Positions 42,710 through 51,894 of a stretch of DNA of 64,000 bases are shown piece after piece. Position numbers and translations under genes: made by a program. The notes beneath the pieces are model-generated. The model saw only the letters and a program-made list of their open reading frames with translations. It was not told the origin of the DNA and ran no database searches. Position 1 is the stretch's first letter. Each line of letters begins with the position of its first letter. The stretch lies in contig CALXYM010000010.1 in the NCBI GenBank assembly GCA_944392965.1, positions 1 to 64,000 on the forward strand, given 5' to 3'. This DNA is from an uncultured Spirochaetaceae bacterium (GTDB lineage Bacteria > Spirochaetota > Spirochaetia > Sphaerochaetales > Sphaerochaetaceae).

Positions 42710-44365
42710 ATGCAGAGAATTTCCTTACCGATTGGAACTGCTGATTTCAAGGACATCCGTGTTTCAGGAGATTACTATATCGATAAAACATCTCTTATAA
42801 GCAGCATAATAAGAGATAGTGGAAGAGCAATCCTTATTACCCGACCTCGGAGGTTTGGAAAAACAACTGCCCAGACAATGCTGAAATACTTCTTTGACAT
42901 CAGGGAAGACAACAGAAATATTTTTTCTGGGTTAAGTGTCATGGAAGATGGAATGGCAATATCAGAATGGATGAACCAGTATCCAGTGATCTTTCTCTCT
43001 TTAAAAGATGTTGATGGGCTGGATTTCGAGAGTGCATTATCTATTCTTATCGGTAACATATATGATCTTTTCGCAAGTTACGCTTTTCTGCTAGAAAACA
43101 CTGAAATACAAGAAGGAGATAGGTTATTTTTTTCCCAAATACTATCAGGAGAATTTTCAAAGAATGAGATACGTCGCTCTCTTTCTGTATTAGCTAAGAT
43201 TCTCCATATTCACTATAAGAAAAAAGTTATTCTACTCATAGATGAATATGATGTTCCCCTTGATAAAGCAGAAAGAAATGGATTTTACAATGAAATGCTG
43301 GATGTTCTAAGAACAATGTTCTCCTCCGTCATTAAAGATAATCCTAATATAAAGAAAAGTGTTCTCACAGGCTGTCTCAGGATTTCAAAAGAAAGCCTTT
43401 TCACTGGTTTAAATAATCTTGCAATATACTCTATTACAAATAGCCAGTATGCCACGTCTTTCGGATTCACAGAGAAGGAAGTTGCAGATCTTTTGTCCGC
43501 GACAGGATTAAAGGATAAACAGAATACCATAAAGAAATGGTATGATGGATACAACATTGGAGGAATTTCATTATATGCTCCCTGGGATGTTCTTTCCTAC
43601 GTTAAGGATCTTCTTGCAAATGAAAACGCATATCCTGATAATTACTGGGCAAACACGAGCAGTAATGACATAATCAGACGGTTAATCGATATTACAAATG
43701 CGTCCATCTCGGAAGATTACACGGCATTGATAAATGGAGAAAGCATAACAAAGCATGTCTCGGAGAATCTGACATATACGGATTTGTATCTTGATGAGGA
43801 GAATATCTGGTCCCTTATGCTGGCTACAGGATATCTGACTCTTGAAGATACATTTCTCCCATCAGGAGAGACGAAGATACGAATTCCTAATGAGGAGATA
43901 AGACAATTATTCATATCCACTGTTAATAAATGGTTTACAGAGAGGATAAGAAAAGAGAATCTCTCATCCCTTTTTGAGGCAATATGGGAATGTGACGCAG
44001 ATAAAATCACGGAAATTCTAAACTATTATCTCGTTAGAAGTATTAGCTATCTCGACTCAAAAGAATCTTTTTATCATGCATTCCTGCTGGGGCTTTTTTC
44101 TGCAAGAGGCTACTCGGTCAAATCGAATATCGAATCAGGCGAAGGAAGACCTGATATCATACTATCTGATCCAATAAGATCTCAATGTGCGATATTTGAA
44201 TTGAAAAGTGTGAAAGAAAAGAATGACATTGAGAAAAAACAGAGAGAAGCAAAAAGACAAATTCAAGAGAAATCATATGCAAAAGGAGTCTATGAGCAGG
44301 AAAGAATAATCTGCTACAGCATTGTTTTTTACAAGAAAACAGCGTCTGTAATGTGTGTGAAATAA
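42710..44365 (+). CDS. AAA-ATPase-like protein with PD-(D/E)XK nuclease domain
   Basis: A 551-residue protein of the DUF1703-type family. The N-terminal ATPase starts with LPIGTADFKDIR...YYIDKT and a P-loop TRPRRFGKT (about residues 44-52), with Walker B VILLIDEYDVPLDKA. The C-terminal nuclease-like domain has GEGRPDIILSD and the E-L-K of AIFELKSVKE, the core of the PD-(D/E)XK fold. Members occur in many near-copies in gut anaerobes, and their function is not established. It lies right after the tRNA operon, in the opposite direction. A TTTAAGGAG site precedes the ATG. Confidence 0.87.
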   Translation: MQRISLPIGTADFKDIRVSGDYYIDKTSLISSIIRDSGRAILITRPRRFGKTTAQTMLKYFFDIREDNRNIFSGLSVMEDGMAISEWMNQYPVIFLSLKDVDGLDFESALSILIGNIYDLFASYAFLLENTEIQEGDRLFFSQILSGEFSKNEIRRSLSVLAKILHIHYKKKVILLIDEYDVPLDKAERNGFYNEMLDVLRTMFSSVIKDNPNIKKSVLTGCLRISKESLFTGLNNLAIYSITNSQYATSFGFTEKEVADLLSATGLKDKQNTIKKWYDGYNIGGISLYAPWDVLSYVKDLLANENAYPDNYWANTSSNDIIRRLIDITNASISEDYTALINGESITKHVSENLTYTDLYLDEENIWSLMLATGYLTLEDTFLPSGETKIRIPNEEIRQLFISTVNKWFTERIRKENLSSLFEAIWECDADKITEILNYYLVRSISYLDSKESFYHAFLLGLFSARGYSVKSNIESGEGRPDIILSDPIRSQCAIFELKSVKEKNDIEKKQREAKRQIQEKSYAKGVYEQERIICYSIVFYKKTASVMCVK

Positions 44366-44407
44366 AAACATTGTGACAGGTATTCCTTACTGTTATCATA
44401 TTCCCAT

Positions 44408-45151
44408 ATGAACTATCAGGATATTAACGCAGAAACAATTACAAGCTGGATAGATGAGGGGTGGAAATGGGGAATTCCCATAGACCATGACACATACAAG
44501 AGGGCAACGGAAGGAGAATGGGATGTACTTCTCACCCCTACAAAACCTGTTCCTCACTCCTGGTTCGGAGAATTAAAAGGGAAACGTCTACTTGGGCTTG
44601 CTTCCGGAGGAGGACAGCAGATACCCATATTCTCAGCAAGAGGAGCAAGATGTACTGTTCTTGACTATACGGATAGACAGCTTGAATCAGAGAGGCTGGT
44701 TGCCCAAAGAGAGGGTTATGATGTCAATATCGTAAAGGCTGATATGACAAAGCCCCTACCCTTTGATGACAATTCCTTTGATATCATATTCAACCCCGCT
44801 TCACTATGCTATATAGAAAAAGTCGAACCTGTGCTGATGGAATGCGCCAGAATATTAAAGCCCAATGGTATACTGATGGTGACATTTGAAAATGGAATCA
44901 ACTATATCTCCGACGTGAACGATGAATCAAGGATAACGCAGAGCCTTCCTTTCAATCCTTTAGAAAAACCTGAACTATATAGGAAGGAGGATGGGATGCA
45001 GTTCTCCCATAGTATGACGGAACAGATAGGTGGTTTGATAAAAGCAAATCTTAAAATCACAGACTTATATGAGGATACAAACGGATACGGACTTCTTCAT
45101 GAGCTCCACATTCCATCCTTCATCGCACTAAGAGCCGTTAAAGAACTGTAA
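44408..45151 (+). CDS. Class I SAM-dependent methyltransferase
   Basis: A 247-residue methyltransferase whose motif I is the variant LLGLASGGGQQIPIFSARGA, followed by CTVLDYTDRQLE (motif II) and FDIIFNPASLCYIEKVEPVL. An N-terminal cap (ITSWIDEGWKWGIPIDHDTY) matches a common group of uncharacterised bacterial methyltransferases. Its 3' end overlaps the convergent AEC transporter gene by 14 bases. Confidence 0.85.
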   Translation: MNYQDINAETITSWIDEGWKWGIPIDHDTYKRATEGEWDVLLTPTKPVPHSWFGELKGKRLLGLASGGGQQIPIFSARGARCTVLDYTDRQLESERLVAQREGYDVNIVKADMTKPLPFDDNSFDIIFNPASLCYIEKVEPVLMECARILKPNGILMVTFENGINYISDVNDESRITQSLPFNPLEKPELYRKEDGMQFSHSMTEQIGGLIKANLKITDLYEDTNGYGLLHELHIPSFIALRAVKEL

Positions 45152-46049
45152 GAAGTACAGGAATGATGATAAGGGAAAGAATGATTGAGACGGTACTTGC
45201 GAATCCTTCAAGTTCCTGATTGCCCCTCAATTCCTGACAGAATGCACCTGCGGCACTGCTTATGGGAGCAAATGCGGTGATTGCAACCGCTTTCCTGATC
45301 TCATATGAAAAGCCCGTCATGTTATAGAAGAAGTACGCTATTATAACAGCCATGATGAGACGAAGGATCGTAACGATGAAAACCTCTTTCAGATTCTCCC
45401 TGCTGAACGTGAACTCAAACATGATTCCAATCATGAACATTGCTATTACCCCGTTTGCAGGACTGATAGCGGCTGCAAAATCGAAGATCACATCGGGAAG
45501 CCTTATACCAGCTACGGCAAGAATCATCATTATCACATAGACGGTGAAAGAAGGTTTCGTGAAAACCGTTAGCAATGACCGGGGAATACTCCTGCCGTTC
45601 TTCTTTCCATCAACGGCAATCTCCGTAAATACCAGATTTCCTCCCACGCACATTATCGCATTACCCATATCGAAAAGGCAGGTTGCAACGGTTCCAACAG
45701 CTCCAAGAAAACCGGAGACGAAGGGAAGTGTGAAATTACCTATGTTGTATGCCGGGAGATTAAGCATATAAAAGATCCTCTCCTCCCTGCTCTTATTGAG
45801 GGATATGATATACCCTATCGAGATCATGATTATCGTGGAAAGGAAACCGACAAAGGTCAGAAGCATCATCGAGATATCGAAAACGTACGTCCTGAAAGAT
45901 ACAAGAATAGCCGCGGGAAGAGTGATGTTCATTATGATTCTTCCAAGGGATTCAGCATCCTCCTTTTTAAGAACCCCGACCTTCTTCAATATGAAGCCGA
46001 GTGCGATCATGCCGAAAAAGAATGATGCCCTAAGTATTACCTCTAACAT
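45138..46049 (-). CDS. AEC-family transporter
   Basis: A 303-residue membrane protein with about ten helices in two halves, of the auxin efflux carrier family. Family members in bacteria move malate, malonate or other organic acids. Signs are the early GFILKKVGVLKKEDAESLGRIIMNITLPAAIL and the second-half TAFAPISSAAGAFCQEL. A CAGGAGAG site selects the ATG at 46049. Substrate unknown. Confidence 0.87.
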   Translation of the reverse strand: MLEVILRASFFFGMIALGFILKKVGVLKKEDAESLGRIIMNITLPAAILVSFRTYVFDISMMLLTFVGFLSTIIMISIGYIISLNKSREERIFYMLNLPAYNIGNFTLPFVSGFLGAVGTVATCLFDMGNAIMCVGGNLVFTEIAVDGKKNGRSIPRSLLTVFTKPSFTVYVIMMILAVAGIRLPDVIFDFAAAISPANGVIAMFMIGIMFEFTFSRENLKEVFIVTILRLIMAVIIAYFFYNMTGFSYEIRKAVAITAFAPISSAAGAFCQELRGNQELEGFASTVSIILSLIIIPVLLTVL

Positions 46050-46091
46050 GCTCTCTCCTGATACTGCTAAATAATACACGAATTAAGGCAA

Positions 46092-46123
46092 AAATAAAGC
46101 TCCCAAAGATAAACTTCAGGAGC
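46092..46123 (-). terminator. Terminator after the outer-membrane barrel gene
   Basis: GCTCCTGAAG-TTTAT-CTTTGGGAGC (ten pairs, two wobbles) is followed by TTTATTTTT on the minus strand, about 20 bases after the stop at 46144. Confidence 0.8.
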
Positions 46124-46143
46124 CAAAATAGAAAGAACAATCC

Positions 46144-46728
46144 TTAGAACTTATAGCTTACACCAGCCTTGATAGCCCATGGCATGATGCTATCTTTACC
46201 ATACTCTGTACGTGAGCCTAAAACACCCAAATCAATGGTAGCTGCATTTAATACTTTATACCCCGCTTCTGCCCCTGCAAATATCACAATATGATCAGTA
46301 ATACCAAACTGGAAACGAAGAGAAGCTAAAAGATCTAAACTATTTGAAGACGTTCCATCAATAGGGCTAAAATACAGATAAGAAACTCCACCACCTAAAA
46401 GGATATCCACAGATTTAGCTAATTGCATTCTATAATACGCAAGAATATCTGCAACAAATCCCATTTGGGCATCGGCTGATTCAATTTCAGGTAAGAAGAT
46501 ATCCATACCGAGTGCGGTGTTCAAGGCAAAACTATCGCCCAGATAGAACATTCCATCTATCTTGATTGGAATAATATTAGTCGATGATGTACCATTATCA
46601 TCAAACAATACCATTTGATTGAATCCACTTGAAAGACCCAGCATGATTTCTGTGCTACTACCCCTTGCAGCAAATGAAGAAGATAGTACAGCCACTACTA
46701 GTAATGCAATTAATAAAGTTTTCTTCAT
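46144..46728 (-). CDS. Small outer-membrane beta-barrel protein candidate
   Basis: A 194-residue protein with a signal peptide (cleavage near SSSFAARG), alternating amphipathic strands such as IIPIKIDGMFYLGDSFALNTALGMDIF, and a C-terminal phenylalanine (GVSYKF). That terminal pattern is the usual outer-membrane sorting signal. It probably forms an eight- to ten-strand barrel. No exact family. It lies 79 bases downstream of the radical-SAM gene in the same direction. Confidence 0.72.
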   Translation of the reverse strand: MKKTLLIALLVVAVLSSSFAARGSSTEIMLGLSSGFNQMVLFDDNGTSSTNIIPIKIDGMFYLGDSFALNTALGMDIFLPEIESADAQMGFVADILAYYRMQLAKSVDILLGGGVSYLYFSPIDGTSSNSLDLLASLRFQFGITDHIVIFAGAEAGYKVLNAATIDLGVLGSRTEYGKDSIMPWAIKAGVSYKF

Positions 46729-46807
46729 TTTTTTTACTCCATTGCCATTAGTTTTTTACTATGATAACAGAAAAATCTCAGATAGGTTACAAAAATCGTA
46801 CAAATGT

Positions 46808-47719
46808 TCAAAATTTTCCATAAATAGGTGTTTCACACCGGTTACAGATACCTTTTGACCTGATTCTCTCTATCATCTCACCACAGATGGGGCAGACTGT
46901 CTTATTCGGATAACGGGTGTTTCCCTTATAGATGAATGGAACACCGCTTTCCCTTGCCGTCTGATATACCTCCTCTAGGTATTCCTCACTTGTCTCTTTC
47001 CTATCTGTCATCAGATAATGGGGAAAGAATCTTGAAAGGTGCCATACCTTCACGCCTGCGTTGTAAAGGAAAACTCCAAGTTCTCTTATCATGTCCTTTG
47101 TGTGGATACCTTCTATCACCATGGTCGTTACTTCCAGATGACTGTTATACCTGACAATTTCCTCTATCGCACTTTTTACAGGAGCAGAACTTGCCTTGAC
47201 GATTTCATTATAGAATTCCTCATCTCCTTTTAAATCGATGTTGTAAGCGTCGATGAAAGGAAGAATCCTTTCCAATGCGTTTTCCGAGAAACTTCCATTT
47301 GTGACCATGATGTTCAAAATACCCGCTTTCCTCGCTTTTCTTGCTACGGATAACATATAATCCTGCCAGACAAGGGGCTCTGAATATGTGTAGCTTATGG
47401 AAGGGATGCCATTTTTCAGAGCATACTCTATGAGAGAAGATGGAGAAACCTCCTCCCTTTTCTTGTGGTAACGCGCTATCTCATAGTTCTGGCAGAAAGA
47501 ACAGAAGAAATTACATCCCTCTTCGGCTATGGATAGGGTCTTTGTACCCGGCATGAAATGATAGAGAGGCTTCTTCTCAACGGGATCCACGGCTATGGCA
47601 CAAAGCTGGGAATAGAACGGACTTATAAGATGACCATTCCTGACACATCTTGACTCACATAGACCATACCTTCCCTCCTCTATACGGCATTTACGGAAGC
47701 AGAAATCACATGAGATCAT
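46808..47719 (-). CDS. amrS: AmmeMemoRadiSam system radical SAM protein
   Basis: A 303-residue radical-SAM protein of the AmmeMemoRadiSam set. The [4Fe-4S] cysteines are in the GCNFFCSFCQN motif (about residues 70-77), SISYTYSEPLVWQDYM follows, and the C-terminus has a small zinc ribbon (C-P-I-C-G...C-N-R-C). The N-terminus is also Cys-rich (ISCDFCFRKCRIEEGRYGLCE), as in PflA-like members of this group. It overlaps the AMMECR1 gene by 14 bases. Confidence 0.93.
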   Translation of the reverse strand: MISCDFCFRKCRIEEGRYGLCESRCVRNGHLISPFYSQLCAIAVDPVEKKPLYHFMPGTKTLSIAEEGCNFFCSFCQNYEIARYHKKREEVSPSSLIEYALKNGIPSISYTYSEPLVWQDYMLSVARKARKAGILNIMVTNGSFSENALERILPFIDAYNIDLKGDEEFYNEIVKASSAPVKSAIEEIVRYNSHLEVTTMVIEGIHTKDMIRELGVFLYNAGVKVWHLSRFFPHYLMTDRKETSEEYLEEVYQTARESGVPFIYKGNTRYPNKTVCPICGEMIERIRSKGICNRCETPIYGKF

Positions 47720-48236
47720 CGCTTATGACCTCTGCCTGAAATATTTTGAACCTGGCATCAGGATTCAGATATGCATTCTTATCAAGACCGGCTTTCTTTG
47801 AAAGCTCCTCAAGGAATGTGCGCCTGTCCCATCCTGTCTCTTTTGCAACTTCGGGAAGGAAAACGGCCCTTCTTCCATTCAATGATAAGAGTAGTCCGTC
47901 CTCACCCAAGGTGAAATCATCAAGCGATTCTATTTCCCTCATCGGGGTAAGCATGGAAAGCTCTATTCTGATATCCCCCACCTCATCATGTACTAGAGGA
48001 GGGAAACGGTAATCGTTGAAAGCCGCATCACGTACGAGAAGAGCTATCATCTCATAAATCTGGCATATACCCTCCATATATCCGATACATCCCCTGAGAG
48101 CACCTCTTTTTCGCAGTGTTACGAACGCGCCGCGGAAAATATCGGAATCGGGGATATCCACACGCTCCCCGCTGAAAAGGCTCTCAAGAACTTTATATGC
48201 GAAATCAAGCAGTCCCTTTTTCTCATTCTCACTCAT
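47706..48236 (-). CDS. amrA: AmmeMemoRadiSam system protein A (AMMECR1 domain)
   Basis: A 176-residue protein that is almost all AMMECR1 domain, with the invariant LRGCIGY motif and DAAFNDYRFPPL. Function of the domain is not settled. ATG at 48236 overlaps the Memo stop as ATGA and is preferred over 48248. Confidence 0.93.
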   Translation of the reverse strand: MSENEKKGLLDFAYKVLESLFSGERVDIPDSDIFRGAFVTLRKRGALRGCIGYMEGICQIYEMIALLVRDAAFNDYRFPPLVHDEVGDIRIELSMLTPMREIESLDDFTLGEDGLLLSLNGRRAVFLPEVAKETGWDRRTFLEELSKKAGLDKNAYLNPDARFKIFQAEVISDDLM

Positions 48237-49027
48237 CTTCCACTCCATAAAACATCAACATATGATACGAAATCATCCTTTTGCTGAGGATATACGTCAT
48301 AGGATGTGTAATGATCTGCGAGAGTACCGGAATATCCCTTCTCCCTCATCATATAAGAAAGGAGCATGGCAGGTGCGATTCCACAGATCGTAGTCCTTTC
48401 ATGAATGGCGAATACATCCTCAACATCCCCTTCTGCAAGGAGTGTGCCTATTTTCAAATCATCTCCTATTACTGCATCAAGAGCATCATTTCCATATGGA
48501 TGATACCCGAACCTTCTGCCGTAATGGGTGAAATCACTTGAAGCGATCACCGCTGTCTCCGAATCCAGGACGGAGATAAGCTCATCTCCCATTCTCTTCA
48601 GATTATCAAGAGAAGAGATGGAGGATAAAAGAGCGTAGGAGACGCTGAGTTTCTTCTTGCCTATGAATGGCAGGAACATCTCTATCCCGTGCTCTGTGGC
48701 TATGGCATCATTGAAAAGATCCGCACTGCAGGGAAACGGATATGTCCTTACATCCCCATACGGAGTTTCAGAAAATGAGAAATCAGCGGCATAGAACCTG
48801 TCTGCTTCCAATGGATAATAATGGGAGGGACTGAGTATTAACACCTTTCTTTTATCATTTCCCATATGCTTAAAAAACGCACTGATCAATGGTGCGCTGT
48901 AAAACAGGCCTGAATGAGGAAGGACTGCAGCGGTATAGTCCCCTTCCCCTTCCACGTCGACAATACCATCAAGCTCCTCTGTCTTTGATGGATACCAGAG
49001 ACCGGAAAACCTCAACCTGCGAACCAT
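48233..49027 (-). CDS. amrB: AmmeMemoRadiSam system protein B (Memo domain)
   Basis: A 264-residue Memo-family protein. The metal/active-site positions known from human MEMO1 can be matched: His in VLPHSGLFYS, His in LSPSHYYP, SSDFTHYGRRF, and the Cys in TTICGIAPA. The fold is related to extradiol dioxygenases. It starts one base after the stop of the histidine kinase gene and overlaps amrA, so it is translationally coupled on both sides. Confidence 0.94.
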   Translation of the reverse strand: MVRRLRFSGLWYPSKTEELDGIVDVEGEGDYTAAVLPHSGLFYSAPLISAFFKHMGNDKRKVLILSPSHYYPLEADRFYAADFSFSETPYGDVRTYPFPCSADLFNDAIATEHGIEMFLPFIGKKKLSVSYALLSSISSLDNLKRMGDELISVLDSETAVIASSDFTHYGRRFGYHPYGNDALDAVIGDDLKIGTLLAEGDVEDVFAIHERTTICGIAPAMLLSYMMREKGYSGTLADHYTSYDVYPQQKDDFVSYVDVLWSGR

Positions 49028-49028
49028 A

Positions 49029-50282
49029 TCAGATACCTCCCTTCCTGAGAGGAAGAAGTACCTCTATCGTCATCTCCCCCTTCTCAACCTCTTTTGCGGC
49101 AATCTTTCCCTTATGGGATTCAACGACGGCCTTTGCTATTGCAAGTCCTATACCGAACCCTTTATGTTCTGAGTTTCTTGACTCATCCGCACGATAAAAC
49201 CGTTCAAAGAGCATATCAAGTCTTCTCAGATTTGCATCTTCAGTCTTATTCCGGGTCTCAAGGAGGCAGTACTTACCTTTACTTTTGAGCCTGATGTATA
49301 TCCTCGTGTTCTCCCGGCTGTATTTTACCGCATTATCTAAAAGCACATAAACGAGCTTCTCAAGCTGCTTACCATCCCCGTAGACGCTGACAATGTCATC
49401 AATATCCGCATCGATCTCCTTTCCTTCAGCACGGGCAAGGATCTGAAAAGAGGATAACGCGTCCCTGACTATCTCGGAAAACGGAAGTTCTATCATATTT
49501 TCTTTTCCTCCCTCCTCCATCTTAGAAAGGAAGATGAGGTCGTTCGTAAGAGATGTCAACCGGCTCACCTGCTTCTTGATATCGCTTGCCCATTCACTCT
49601 TTCCCTTCTCCATCTCTATAAGTTCGCAGTCCGCATCAATTATCGTAAGGGGTGTTTTCAGCTCATGTCCGGCATCGGTTATGAACCTTCTCTGTTTCTC
49701 ATAACCCTCCACTATCGGTTTAATGAGACGGAGGGAGAACATGCTGGCAAGTACAAGAACAGCAAGAATTCCAAGTATCGCGGAGAGTATCATATAAAGA
49801 AGAAAAAAGAAGTAGTTGCTGAAAGACTCCTGGGTATCAAGAAGATATACGTTTACGATGCCTCCATCCTCCTTAACGCGAAGATACCTGAAAAAAGACA
49901 TATACCCCTTCTCATCCCTGTCATGGAAAACCCTCCTAGCGTTCAGAAGGACCTGTCTTGATACATCCTCACTCCAGTCAGAGGAAAGGTTATCTGAAAG
50001 GATCTCACCCCTCTCTGAGAACACGATATGAAGGACGCTCCTTATATTAAACGGGGTGAAAAGGGCCTCCCCGCTCTCTCTGGGAGGAGGTGGTGGAGGG
50101 GGAAAGATGGGAGCCTTCTCTTCCATTTCAGGCAAGGAGGAATAGGAAAGAAGCACGTCATCCGCCTCTGCCGTTATATGCAGATAGTTTAATATTGCAA
50201 CAATCAGGATAATAGTGAAAAGAACTATGAAAAGAGAGAGCGATATTACCTTTATCACCTTTCCCTGAAGCCTATTTCTCAT
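49029..50282 (-). CDS. Sensor histidine kinase
   Basis: A 417-residue kinase with two membrane helices (about 9-33 and 157-181) and an extracytoplasmic sensor of about 120 residues that begins with a run of seven prolines. The H-box is FITDAGHELKTPL, the N-box LLDNAVKYS, and the G-box GFGIGLAIAK. A HAMP domain is missing or very short (about 20 residues between the second helix and the H-box). It overlaps the response regulator by eleven bases upstream and abuts the Memo gene downstream. Confidence 0.92.
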   Translation of the reverse strand: MRNRLQGKVIKVISLSLFIVLFTIILIVAILNYLHITAEADDVLLSYSSLPEMEEKAPIFPPPPPPPRESGEALFTPFNIRSVLHIVFSERGEILSDNLSSDWSEDVSRQVLLNARRVFHDRDEKGYMSFFRYLRVKEDGGIVNVYLLDTQESFSNYFFFLLYMILSAILGILAVLVLASMFSLRLIKPIVEGYEKQRRFITDAGHELKTPLTIIDADCELIEMEKGKSEWASDIKKQVSRLTSLTNDLIFLSKMEEGGKENMIELPFSEIVRDALSSFQILARAEGKEIDADIDDIVSVYGDGKQLEKLVYVLLDNAVKYSRENTRIYIRLKSKGKYCLLETRNKTEDANLRRLDMLFERFYRADESRNSEHKGFGIGLAIAKAVVESHKGKIAAKEVEKGEMTIEVLLPLRKGGI

Positions 50283-50952
50283 TACCGACCTCCAGGTAAT
50301 ATCCGACGTTGCGTGCAGCTTTTATCTCTATGTTGGCCCCAAGACTCGAAAGCTTCTTCCTCAGATATGATATGTATACCCATACTGTCGAGATGTCGGA
50401 GGATGTATCATAGCCCCATATGTGATCAAGAAAGAAATCCGCGCTTATTATCTCATCAGGACGTTGGAAGAATATCTGGGCAATCTGGAACTCCTTGTTC
50501 GTAAGACGAAAAGTTCCTTTCTGAGAGGAAAGTTCAAAAGATTTCAGATCAAGCTTGATATTCCCTCTCTCGATCTTATCCGCTTCCCCCTTCGAAGAGA
50601 CACGCGTGAGGACACGCAGCCGTGCAAGCAGTTCCTTCACGTCAAAAGGCTTTGTCAAATAATCATTGGCGCCGCTGTCTAAACCGAGGACCTTGTCATC
50701 GATCTCCGCTTTCGCACTCAGGACCAGAACGGGCACCCCGTTTCCGTTTCTTCTTATCTCTTTCAAGACGTTGATCCCATCAAGTCCGGGCATCATGATA
50801 TCAAGAATCACGGCATCATATGGCGTGTTCTCAATATATGTGATAGCATCCGGTCCATTATAGACGGCATCAACGGTATAGTTGTTACGCTCAAGTATCG
50901 TCTTAAGTGCACGTGAAAGGGATTTCTCATCCTCGGCTACTAGCAGTCTCAT
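50272..50952 (-). CDS. OmpR-family response regulator
   Basis: A 226-residue regulator. The receiver has the acidic pair in LLVAEDEKS, the phosphorylated Asp in AVILDIMMPGLDG (about residue 51) and the Lys in DYLTKPFD. The winged-helix C-terminal domain ends with STVWVYISYLRKKLSSLG. The ATG at 50952 gives the standard receiver start; upstream in-frame codons are not used. First gene of the run that continues into the AmmeMemoRadiSam genes. Confidence 0.93.
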   Translation of the reverse strand: MRLLVAEDEKSLSRALKTILERNNYTVDAVYNGPDAITYIENTPYDAVILDIMMPGLDGINVLKEIRRNGNGVPVLVLSAKAEIDDKVLGLDSGANDYLTKPFDVKELLARLRVLTRVSSKGEADKIERGNIKLDLKSFELSSQKGTFRLTNKEFQIAQIFFQRPDEIISADFFLDHIWGYDTSSDISTVWVYISYLRKKLSSLGANIEIKAARNVGYYLEVGNEK

Positions 50953-51023
50953 ATTCCGATTATGCCATAAAAATATGTTTTTTAAATGAAAAAGCAGAGA
51001 GAAGAATGCTTTTGACTTGAACG

Positions 51024-51051
51024 AAAAGGCCGTATGGATGAGCATACGGCC
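51024..51051 (-). terminator. Terminator of the fructosamine operon
   Basis: The perfect stem GGCCGTATG-CTCATC-CATACGGCC is followed by TTTTCGTTC on the minus strand, about 24 bases after the frlD-like stop. Confidence 0.88.
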
Positions 51052-51075
51052 AGAAAACTAAATCCACAGGAAGAA

Positions 51076-51891
51076 CTATCTTATAATATGAGGATGTCCC
51101 CACGCTCCATGAACAAGGCATGTGGCGGCACTTACATCCGCAGCGTAGTCAAGGGCATCCTTCATGGAATAGCCATCGGCCATCTTTACAAGGAATCCGG
51201 CTATGAAGCTGTCCCCGGCACCCATGGTATCCACAGGAGGAACGAATTTCACAGGCTGTGAATAAAAATCCTTTCCATCATAGAATACTGCACCACGGCT
51301 TCCTCTTGTAAGACCGATCACAGAACCTCCCAAGCAATGGGCATGTTTCAGGAACTCATGAGCCTCATCATCGGAGAGGGAGGAAGCGGAGAAGAACGCG
51401 TATTTCACATATTTCAAAGTACGGGAGAGATACTCATCATCCATCCTGTCCGAATAATCGAAAGCCACATCGAGAAGGGAGGAAAGCGTCTCAAGCTCAT
51501 TCTCAAGATTCGAGTAGCAGCTTGTATGAATAAGATCATATTCCTTTATGAGGGAAATATCCTCTTCTACTATCTTTATGGAGAACAGGTGCTGACAGGT
51601 ATCCCTCTTTCCTTTCACAAACACCCTATCCCCGTCGACAAGACGTACCCCTGGATGTGCAGAAGGAGCATACACCTTTCTTGAGCGGGTTGTCTCCACC
51701 CCCTCCTCATGCATATCACGGATGATGTTCTCAGCCTCCTCATCATCACCGAATACTCCGATGTATCCAACCCTTTCAGCCCCGTCCTTCTTGGCATTCA
51801 CTGCAACATTGACGGCGTTACCTCCCGGATAGTAGACCTTCTCATCAAGATAACAGTCCACGACGTTATCACCAATACAGATAAGTTTCAT
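51076..51891 (-). CDS. frlD: Fructosamine (fructoselysine-type) 6-kinase
   Basis: A 271-residue PfkB/ribokinase-family sugar kinase that matches E. coli FrlD in its opening (IGDNVVDCY, PGGNAVNVAVNAKKDG), the AFDYSDRMDD core, and the anion-hole motif DTMGAGDSFIAGFL. FrlD phosphorylates fructoselysine at C6 before FrlB splits it. The start follows the permease gene by three bases. The exact amine (lysine or another) is not determined. Confidence 0.87.
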   Translation of the reverse strand: MKLICIGDNVVDCYLDEKVYYPGGNAVNVAVNAKKDGAERVGYIGVFGDDEEAENIIRDMHEEGVETTRSRKVYAPSAHPGVRLVDGDRVFVKGKRDTCQHLFSIKIVEEDISLIKEYDLIHTSCYSNLENELETLSSLLDVAFDYSDRMDDEYLSRTLKYVKYAFFSASSLSDDEAHEFLKHAHCLGGSVIGLTRGSRGAVFYDGKDFYSQPVKFVPPVDTMGAGDSFIAGFLVKMADGYSMKDALDYAADVSAATCLVHGAWGHPHIIR

Positions 51892-51894
51892 ATA

